Part shown: piece by piece, positions 56,519 through 64,000 of the stretch
Layout: each line of letters starts with the position of its first letter
Numbering within the stretch: position 1 is the first letter of the stretch
Assembly: GCA_001599935.1 (NCBI GenBank)
Contig: BCIJ01000002.1
Location: 828,783-892,782, forward strand
Origin: Holtermannia corniformis
Lineage: Eukaryota; Basidiomycota; Tremellomycetes; Holtermanniales
Direction: 5' to 3'
Length of the DNA stretch: 64,000 nt
Position numbers and translations under genes: made by a program
The notes under the pieces: generated by a model
What the model was told of the DNA's origin: nothing
The model's database searches: none
Seen by the model: only the letters and a program-made list of their open reading frames with translations

Positions 56519-56849
56519 AAGGCATCCTCAAAAGTTTGGGCTGTTTGCTTCCGCTTTTTTTTTTTTTTTTTTATAAAATTAATATTAAAAGTTAATCCAT
56601 GATCACATGACAACTTTGGGTGTGGCGGGAGGGTTGCAATTGTTCGTTCGGCGGCAGTGGTGAGCTCGAGCGTGAGCTCGAGCAATGTCTGCACTGCCGC
56701 CTCAGCTGTCTCGTTGCACCGTGGATCATAGCTCCGCAGGCTGCGCGTGATCCTTTCCTTGACCGTGTAGCACTGCGCTAGCAAAAGCCGCTTGTCGGAC
56801 TTGGCCTATCGATAGCGATTTCCCGAGCGTGCAATGGGTGTCCAAGCTT

Positions 56850-56900
56850 GAACGAGTTGGAGTCACGAACGAGTTGGAGTCACGAACGAGTTGGAGTCAC
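56850..56900 (+). repeat. Three perfect tandem copies of a 17-bp unit
   Basis: GAACGAGTTGGAGTCAC occurs three times head to tail without a mismatch (56850-56866, 56867-56883, 56884-56900), 130 bp upstream of the D-amino-acid oxidase start. It could be a minisatellite or a cluster of protein-binding sites; the core GGAGTCAC reads GTGACTCC on the other strand, containing TGACTC. Confidence 0.85.
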
Positions 56901-57032
56901 AGACTGAACTGGCGTATTGGCGATTCAGCGCTTCTTGCCCTTCAGAAGATCGCCAATCAACGCTAATCGCCAATCACTAAGACATCGCCAATCCCGACTG
57001 CTACTTAGAACGCGCACCGCCAGCCGTCCCGC

Positions 57033-58103
57033 ATGTCTCCCGTTGTAGTCGTCGGCGCAGGCATCATCGGCCTGACCACGGCCGTGCGCCTGGCCCAGTC
57101 GGTGCCGAACCCAATCCACATTATCGCAGCGCACCTCCCATCCGACCCGCTTGATCCAGAATATGCAAGTAGCGCGGCTGGCGCTCACCATGTCAGCTTT
57201 GCCGAGAACGGCGAGGCAGGCGCAAGGCAGCGCGACTGGGATTTGAAAAGTAGGTGGGAGCGCGCGACCACGCTGACGCCAGCTCTGGACGTGTTTCAGC
57301 GCGAGTACGACGCGGTTGGGTCGGCGACCGGCCTGATGAAGATCACCGAGACGTTTACCGGGAGCGAGCCGCCGTTGGAGATCATGTCGGCGTACCCTGA
57401 TGTAAGTGCGAGCGTGTGGCCGAGCTGATGGCAGTATAAAGAGCTGCCTCCGCCACCCGGGGTCAACTATGCCGCGTCGTACACGACGTTTACCATCACC
57501 CCGGGGGTCTACCTCGCCCATCTGGTGAAAGAGCTCGAGCGGGTGGGCGTCACGATCCACAAGAAACGTCTCGCCTCGCTCGGTGAGATCGACGCCATCA
57601 CCGGCACACCCGCCGCGGTGGTCGTGTGCACCGGTCTGCTCACCCCTGCTCTCGTCCCCGACGACGTGTACCCGATCCGCGGGCAGATTGTCAAGATCCA
57701 CGCGCCGTGGGTCACTGGCGGCCACACGCGCCAGGTTGGAGCGCTCGGAGGGCCCAACGCCGGCCTACGAAGCTACCTCATCCCCAACCTCGACGGCGTC
57801 GTCGTCGTCGGTGGCACTCGCGACCACACCTGGTGAGTTCTCCCGCTCGACGAAGCTGACCCCAGGGACCGCACGCCCGACACTCCCGACGACATTCTCA
57901 GACGCGCACAAGAGGCATTCCCCGTGCTCCGCCCGCCTTATCAAATCATCTCGACCATTGTCGGCTTCCGCCCTGCCCGCGCATCCCCCCGGCTCGACCG
58001 CGTTGGCACGACGGTATACAACTATGGCCACGGCGGAGCAGGCTGGCAGAGCTCGTGGGCGACTGCAGACGACGCAACGGCGCTCGTTATCCAATGCATC
58101 TAG
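57033..58103 (+). CDS. DAO1: D-amino-acid oxidase
   Basis: Four exons (introns 57250-57282, 57402-57434, 57833-57865) give 323 residues. The FAD-binding fold opens at once with PVVVVGAGIIGLTTAVRLAQ. ASYTTFTITPGVYLAHLVKEL and VYPIRGQIVKIHAPWV are family blocks. The C-terminal active-site region is VGFRPAR followed by the signature VYNYGHGGAGWQSSWA. The enzyme oxidises D-amino acids to 2-oxo acids, ammonia and H2O2. Fungal DAOs usually end in a peroxisomal SKL-type signal; this one ends VIQCI, so its location is open. The TAG stop shares the CTAG at 58100-58103 with the convergent LAT1 gene. Confidence 0.92.
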
Positions 58104-61100
58104 AGCATAAATGTAAGCGGCTGCTCGAGGAACCCCTTGAACGCCTTGAGCCACTTTGCTCCGACCGCACCATCCACCGTCCGGTGGTCGCTCGACAGCG
58201 TCGCCCTCATCACCTGGACCGCCTTGAAGCCCTTGGCCTCTTCCGGCGCCAACTCGAGCTTGGTCGTGGTCGCACCGACCGCGAGGATGCAGGATTGCGG
58301 CGGGTTGATGATGGCCGTAAAGTCGGTGACGCCAAACATGCCCAGGTTGGAGATTGTAAACGTGCCACCCTGGTACTGCTCTGGCTTGAGCTTGCTGTCG
58401 CGAGCGAGCGCGGCGAGCGATTTGGTTTCGGCCGAGATGCTAGCCAAACCCTTGGCGCCGGCGTCCTTGATGATGGGAGTGATCAAGCCGTTCGGGGTCG
58501 CGACGGCCACGCAAATGTCGGCCTTTTTGTACCTGACGTCAGCGCCGTCGCTGCAGAGGTGACTCACTGCCGGATCGTCTCGCCGAGCCACGCCGAGTTG
58601 GCCTCTGGCACCTCGGCCAACGCAAGCGCCGACGCCTTGACGACTGGGGGTCAGCGCGGTCGGACCGAGGAGACTTACTAAAGTCGTTGACAGACAGCTT
58701 GTTCTTGGCGTCGCTCGCCTTGTTGAACACCTCGCGCAGCTTCATCACGCGGTCCATGTTGACCTCGACCGTGAGGTAGTAGTGCGGCAGCTGCTGCTTG
58801 CTCTCTGCCAAGCGCTTGCCGATCGTGCGGCGCATGGTGGTGACGGGAATGTCTTCATACTCGGCCGGCGAGCCAGCAGCGGGTTGGCCGGGAACCGAGG
58901 TCGCGCCAGACGTCGGCGTCGTGGCGGCCGAGCTCGATCCAGGCTTGAACTTTTCAACATCCGCCTTGACGATCCGGCCGTCGGGACCCGTGCCCTTGAT
59001 CTCGCCGAGGGGGATGCCCTTTTCAAGCGCAATCTTGCGGGCGAGCGGTGACGCAAAGTACTTGGGCTTGTCGCCGGTCGAAGGGGCTTTTTGAGCCTCG
59101 GTCGAACCGCCCGAGCCGTACTTGGTCTCCTCCTTGGGGGCAGAGACGGACGAGGTGGCAGGCTTGGCCTCTTTGGCCTCGGGCTCCTTGGGCGCCTTGG
59201 TCTCCTTGGGCTTTGCCTCGCCCTCCTTGGCCATCGCGTCGGCACCGGACAAATCGTCGCCCTCCTCGCCAATGATTGCGATCGTCGTGCCAACCTGGAC
59301 CGCCTTGCTGCCGTCGTCGACCTGCGGGGTTAGGCGGGTAGGGGGATCGCGGACATACCAAAATCTTGGCCATCACACCGTCGTCTTGCGCCTCGACGTC
59401 CATCGTCGCCTTGTCGGTTTCCTAGAGTGGTCAGCGAGTGCTGGGCGTTGGGATGTAAGATCAAGTCGTTGGCCACGAAAGCTCGCCAGAGCTCCATGTG
59501 CACGCTGTAGCAACTTGATCGAGCAGTCTTTGCGACTCCGTGCTATGCCAAGAAGCGTCGACCCGAGCTGAAGCCACGGGTTGCGCTATCGACGGTACCG
59601 ACAGCGTCTCCACGCGTCTCGCACCTTTGGCGTTTGCAAACATGCACCGTAAACGTCTACGCGATACGACAGGGCAAACGTCTCAACCATAGGTGAACGA
59701 GCACGAGTCCAACCTTGCTCTCCTGCAAACACAAAGGCGCAACGAGTAAGCTGCACGATAGCAGAGTTGAACGCCAGGTCTCAAGTAAGCCGTAAACGGC
59801 TCGTGGACCCACCGACTCGGCTGTCTGAACGCTTCTGCGTTGCGTGCAACGCTTCCGATGAAGCGCTTGTAGCTTAAGGTAGCTCGCCAAGAAACCGCCC
59901 GGACTGTGCAAGCACAGTTGTACAAGTCTCATGCAAGCTATCCACGTCCAAACGCGCATCATGGTGCAAATCCACCAATCACGACGTAGCTAGCTGCAAA
60001 GGCACCCCGCGGAGCGCTATCACTTCTTAGCTCTATACGCAACGGCTTGGATCGCACACAGCATACCACGCGCGGTCGAACGGCAACTACCCGCCGCACG
60101 GCTCGAACTCTCGGACCCGCCATCAGCGCCATAAAGGACGATCGCACTGTGGACTTTTCGAGCTGTAGCTACACAGCCTGATCACTCGCAACCAGGAGAG
60201 CTTTCCAATCTCGTATGCACTGAGCGGCGGCAAACACGTGAGCCGCTCCAGACATGATCGGTCGTTTGGTCTATCAAATGTCAGACTGCCAGCCAGCAAA
60301 GCTCCCGACGCTTCCCGACTCACGGCATTGTGGCGCAGATTGTGCCGACGTACTATAGGCAAGGACAAGTGGGCAAAGCTCTACGCCACTGATCAAAGCC
60401 GTCGACAGACGATTGGAGAGAGCGTGCGGTGAGCTTGTCCGTTTCCGTGAGCTGTCCCTAGCTCCATCGATGTTCTATAGCTGAGAAAACCCCAACAGCG
60501 CCCACTCAATCAAGCCATCTCGATCGCACCAGACTAGCGTCACTCGAGTACACGGGCGCGAAATGCGAACGAAATGAGCTATCTACCGAGAGACCATGCT
60601 GCCTAATGGCAGTGTCTCGCATGTACTCAGCTCGACACTGTGACTCTATCACGCGTCTTGGCGCGAGGACACGACATGAGCGTCACGATCGAACAACAGC
60701 TGATGGCGCCAAACGGAGATGTCATCTGGCATACCACTCAGCTGTGGCCTCGATGCGCGTCCCACGTCTCACTCGGAGCCCTGTACATCAAGTGCAGGTA
60801 CAAGGGTACGGAGCTGCTTTGTGCCAACGCGGTCATCATTGAATGATCCAGGATGACTACGCAGCTCGAGGTTGAACACTGCGCTTGGTTCGGTCCAGCC
60901 ACGCATCAGAGAGAACAAGCGATGCGCACGGGCGTCACGGTCGGACAGCGCAAGCCATAAACGTCGCGAGCTTCGAGCTGTTACGTACTCGAGCCGCTAC
61001 GTCAATCTCAAACTCGAGCAGGCAGCGGCGTTGCATGAGACCAAGCGTCGATCACAAGGCCCTGTAGCTGCACCGCGCCAAAGCAGTCATCATTGCGTGA

Positions 61101-62180
61101 GTGTGCTTCCGCGAATCCAGCTCCGAGCTCTGAGCGCTACGCTTGGTTCGTGAACGCTACGCTGCCACGCTGCCTTTAGACAAGCGTGCAAGAGGCTTCA
61201 AAGCTCGAGTCTAGAACACGTCGCTGTCGTATCGGACGACAGCGTACGCACATCTTCGTGAGCTTCGAGCGCTCGTGCGACACTTGTCTGCTAAGGCTCG
61301 AGCGCTTCAGATTAGCATCTGGTGTCGCTCTATAGTGGTGCGCCAAAGCGGCAACTGGTAACAACCAAACGGCAGCTGCAGCCAGTTGAACTTGAGCGAT
61401 ACAAGTTGCTAATTGGCGCGCGTGCAAAACGAGAGGAACCCTCAAAAAGCCGCTTGGCTATCCGAGGCGCTTCGTTTTGCACGGACGTTGGAGGCAATCA
61501 GCTGTATGCGAGCACCGCGCCATCTCGATCCGATCGACACTGGCTGATCAAGCAAGACCCGGCGAGTCGGACGACTGCACGGCGGAGATCTCGAGTACCT
61601 ACGGGATCATGGGCGGCTTTGTTTCCAATCTAACCGACTGGAGCGATTTACCACAGCTGATGCGCAGACGTGAGGCAACAAGATCCGGTCAAGCAGTTGC
61701 CTGTGCGCCCGTGGTATCGGCTCTTGTTGATACGCGCCATTCGTTGAGCTGCGAGTCGTTGCTTGGACCGCCGCTAGCCCAACCAAATGTAGCTGCGAGT
61801 TGACCACCCAAGCGATGGAAAGTGACTCCTGGCGCGGCCGAAGCTATGCTAGCGCGCAATCTTCCGGTGCTTGCGGTTCGACCTGAGCGCCATCTCGCCG
61901 AGTCGCTCCCACGCATCTCGTACCAGCACTCACAATCTCAACAAGGACATCACCCGTCACAAAGCTCTCGCCCTCCTTCTTCTTCCAGCTCGCGATCCCG
62001 CCCTCGGTCATGGTCGGGCTCATGGCCGGCATCTGAAACTTGGACAGTGCGGCCGCAGCAGGCGACGCGCGGAAACCTGTCGGTCAGCCGAGTCGTACGA
62101 TCGCACAGAGCGGACAGACCCCTAGAGGCGTTGAGCGCGCGCGGGAGCTGCCTGCGGGTGATGGCGAGTGCGCTGTACAT
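58100..62180 (-). CDS. LAT1: Dihydrolipoamide acetyltransferase, E2 of pyruvate dehydrogenase
   Basis: Six exons give 472 residues. Introns: 58533-58567, 58644-58678, 59322-59358, 59422-61933 and 62077-62119. The first exon is a mitochondrial presequence (MYSALAITRRQLPRALNASR). The lipoyl domain follows (KFQMPAMSPTMTEGGIASWK, ETDKATMDVE, lipoyl Lys near residue 72). A Pro/Ala/Lys-rich linker leads to the E1/E3-binding domain (ASPLARKIALEKGIPLGEIK, GRIVKADV). The catalytic acyltransferase domain ends with SDHRTVDGAVGAKWL, holding the HRxxDG motif. It is the core of the mitochondrial complex making acetyl-CoA. The fourth intron in genomic order is 2,512 bp long, about 70 times the local norm. 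Confidence 0.94.
59422..61933 (-). other. 2.5 kb intron of LAT1
   Basis: The intron has a normal donor (GTGAGTGCTGG after GTTGAGATT) and a normal acceptor (CGCTGACCACTCTAG before GAAACCGAC), and splices in phase 0 inside the lipoyl domain. The interior has no intron-like motifs and no ORF with a recognisable domain. It contains degenerate internal repeats: about 60679-60885 is imperfectly repeated at about 60926-61150 (shared GTCATCATTG, GCTTGGTTCG and GCGTCACG words). An inserted and decayed element is a reasonable guess. Confidence 0.75.
60679..61150 (+). repeat. Degenerate tandem repeat inside the LAT1 intron
   Basis: Two units of about 250 bp show matching words in the same order: GAGCGTCACGATCGAACA versus GGGCGTCACGGTCGGACA, AGCTGCTTTGTGCCAACGCG versus AGCTGCACCGCGCCAAAGCA, GGTCATCATTG versus AGTCATCATTG, and GCGCTTGGTTCG versus TACGCTTGGTTCG. 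Divergence is too high for a recent duplication. Confidence 0.5.
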
Positions 62181-62369
62181 GGTGCGGTCGTGGTGGTGAT
62201 TGCGATTTGTGACTTTTGGTTGGGGGCGGCAACGGGCGGAGGACACGCGAGGGGGTTTAGACGGCTCGGCGTTTCGGCGTTTCAGCAAAAGGGGGTTACA
62301 GTCAGGCACCATCTGACGCGTGCCGGTAACGCGAGCTCAACTTCGAACGATCAACCGGGAGTGAGCACC

Positions 62370-62565
62370 ATGTACAGCCGCGCGGCAAAGCAGGTCGGTC
62401 CTTGGCCACCTTTACAGCTCACACCGCTCGCTACTGACTCTCGTAGATAGACAAGCTCTCGCAGCGCGTGGGCGAAAAGGTGTTTAACAACCAAAAGACC
62501 CAGCTCAGCGATGAGTTCAAGGATTTCGAGGCCGAGATTGAGATGCGCCGCCAGGGCGTCGAGAG
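62370..62565 (+). pseudogene. 5' part of a BAR-domain-like gene, apparently truncated
   Basis: Two exons with normal splicing (intron 62394-62446) encode MYSRAAKQIDKLSQRVGEKV and then NNQKTQLSDEFKDFEAEIEM, RRQGVER, which resembles the N-terminal helix of fungal endophilin/GVP36-type BAR proteins. A donor (GAGAG|GTGGGT) follows at 62566, as expected, but no acceptor with a continuing BAR exon is visible. The sequence GAGTTGATGGCCGTG near 62614 looks like a decayed CTGATGGCAG tail. The downstream region has no coding character, so the gene seems cut off, or its next exon is far away as in LAT1. Confidence 0.5.
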
Positions 62566-64000
62566 GTGGGTTACGCGGGATGGGGAGGCCGTGCGAAGGG
62601 CGGAGCAGGGTGGAGCCGAGTTGATGGCCGTGCGCGTTGGATCAAGGGTGGCTGTTTGTTGGTGAGGGCGTGCGGACGGTGTGCATGGCCGAGCGAGCTG
62701 TGGAGCTACTCAAAGCCCAGCTTCGTCCGTGCACCTATCACTTGAGTCAAAGGACCTGCATTCTACGCAGACAGACAGGCAGGAGCTTGGCTGCCAAGTC
62801 CCCGCCTCTGCCAGTCTTTGCATCGTCAGTTCCCCAGCCATGACGGCAAAGTCGCAGATCACTAGAAGAGCAAGCTGCGCGAGAAGGATCAGCTACCTCG
62901 GCTGGGTCGACTCAGTAGCGCTCCTAGGGCGCACGCGACCGCGGGCAAGTTTGGCGGCTAGCTGGCTCAGCTGACTTATTGGTCTTGTCTCGTACGGATA
63001 CACCCGCGCGAGCTGACCGTATCAGCCGATTCCACGCTGTACCCGCAGCTTGCGTCTTCGTCCAGTCCCCGTCGGGCGTCCGGGATGAGCTGGTTGAACA
63101 GCTGGATCTCCATCGTCAAATGGGCGTTGACGGCGAAAGGCCGAGCGATCAGAGCTAGGTAATGATCGCCACGGCGGTGTGGTTGTGAATCTTCGTCAGC
63201 TGGTAATCAGCCGCCGTTGCGCGATGAATCATCAAAGCTCGTGCTGAGCGTGACGTGGTGTAGAGACGCATAGGGACAAGCCGCTGGCTTGGTCTTGCAT
63301 GCGCCCACTGCACCCCGACCGATGTGCGTCAGGAAACCACGCGTTGCCGTTCATCGCAGTCAACTATATCAGCTGTGGCCTTGAGCTTGGCACGCGCGCA
63401 ATAGTTGCTCAACCGTCGTGATTGGGCTCGCGCAACGATAGCGTCGTGCCAGCTGTAAAGCTGTGACGTCCCTGTGCATTGTTGCGAGCCCCTGCACTCT
63501 ACGCCGAGGCGTGTCAAGGCGCGGGGATGCAGCTTTGCACACAGGCTGTATGAACCGCTGCTGTGCACGACTCGGTTCCTGCCAAAGCAGGTCTGAGTAG
63601 CGCGTCAACTGTTGCCTCGACTGTTGCGCTGACATCGACGTGGCTTTGCACATCAGATGGGGCAACAAGCAGGGTTTTCAGCTGTGTGAGCTGTTCCGTC
63701 CTGTGCCGTTACCCTGGTCAGTTGAACGTCCGGGAACCACAGCGGTGATCGCACAAGCGTGTCTTGTAGCTGTTAGCCAGCTAGCTCGAGCTTTCGCGTG
63801 CAATCGCCGAGAGCTGTGAGGGCGTAAAGTTGTCTGCGGGGACGAGGCCCTCGGTGTGGGCGCGAGAGTAGCTGCGTGTCAGCTACATTCGTCCGCGCAC
63901 ACAATTGCCTCAATTCGTCTGCCTAATCCGAGTTTGGACGTTGCGCGCTTTGATAATGCAGCCGAGTACAGGGCTTGTGATCACAGCTGCGATCAGCTTT
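62566..64000. other. Gene-poor end of window
   Basis: About 1.4 kb with only short, stop-interrupted ORFs on both strands. The genome's usual splice motifs are nearly absent, and no tRNA or known element is recognisable. Composition resembles the LAT1 intron interior and the 55.7-57.0 kb region rather than the gene-dense parts. Confidence 0.5.

Larger units (their letters stand above)
55734..57032. other. Repeat-rich gene-poor region around an assembly gap
   Basis: About 1.3 kb with no gene I can support. It holds the direct repeat CCTGGGGAACCCAGCA (56101-56116 and 56131-56146), a 95-bp duplication on both sides of a run of N, an 18-T run with adjacent A/T-only sequence (56555-56595), and a triplicated 17-mer (56850-56900). 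A minus-strand open stretch near 56600-56800 (containing YTVKERITRSLRSYDPRCNE) looks protein-like but has no start or splice support. Confidence 0.6.

Noticed and set aside
60640..60846. 68-codon ORF inside the LAT1 intron
   Set aside because: Low-complexity match to the degenerate repeat, no domain and opposite to transcription; not supported as a gene.
63563..63748. Short Ser/Thr/Cys-rich ORF near the window end
   Set aside because: Length is within chance expectation and there is no signal peptide, splice site or homology.

Overview
This window is eukaryotic and almost certainly fungal. It is a compact, GC-rich basidiomycete-type genome in which nearly every gene carries several tiny spliceosomal introns. 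I resolved about 135 introns. Most are 33-45 nt, open with GTGGGT, GTGAGT or GTACGT, and end in a stereotyped CTGAC/CTAAC-NN(N)-CAG tail. The gene set (WD40 G-protein beta subunit, HIS4 trifunctional enzyme, FMP27-type lipid transfer protein, PRM10/ThrE protein, WSS1, EMC5) is that of a fungus. A very compact basidiomycete yeast of the Mixia/Pucciniomycotina kind would fit, but that placement is inference.

Layout. 0-8.2 kb: G-beta, a TBC1D20/Gyp8-like RabGAP, a vacuolar-type amino acid transporter, 6-phosphogluconolactonase (minus) and an SDR oxidoreductase ending in the peroxisomal signal SKL. 8.2-17.3 kb: one giant minus-strand gene for an FMP27/BLTP2-like bridge lipid transfer protein. 17.6-20.7 kb: a small protein, EMC5, the protease WSS1 and a secreted protein. 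20.9-22.6 kb: an intron-containing tRNA-Thr and a gene-poor stretch with weak lineage-specific ORFs. 22.7-34.2 kb: VPS72/YL1, HIS4, RabGGTase beta (BET2), a mitochondrial PPR protein, an F-box protein, a NOPCHAP1-like protein and pantothenate kinase. 34.6-46.5 kb: a large disordered protein, proteasome alpha4 (PRE6), PRM10/ThrE, the UBLCP1 phosphatase with 13 introns, an unknown membrane protein, an RWDD2-like protein and an unknown helical protein that may be spliced to it. 46.6-55.7 kb: a Cid1-type nucleotidyltransferase, a Ser/Pro-rich protein, a Sec7-PH ARF-GEF, a small membrane protein, a tandem pair of novel paralogues and a coiled-coil protein. 55.7-57.0 kb: repeats around a 100-N assembly gap. 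57.0-62.6 kb: D-amino-acid oxidase, pyruvate dehydrogenase E2 (LAT1) split by a 2.5 kb intron, and the 5' part of a BAR-like gene. 62.6-64.0 kb: no supported gene.

Most genes are single-copy housekeeping functions and do not form an operon. Themes include vesicle traffic (Gyp8-like GAP, BET2, Sec7 GEF, EMC5, FMP27), mitochondrial and peroxisomal metabolism (LAT1, DAO, SDR, PPR) and proteostasis/DNA repair (PRE6, WSS1). Convergent genes are packed extremely tightly: stops lie 4-40 bp apart, and two convergent pairs share a single CTAG for both stop codons.

The most unusual signals are the near-fused branch point/acceptor of the introns, the shared CTAG stops, coding exons of 8-16 nt, the possible splice fusion at 45.3 kb, and the outsized LAT1 intron in a genome of ~35-nt introns.
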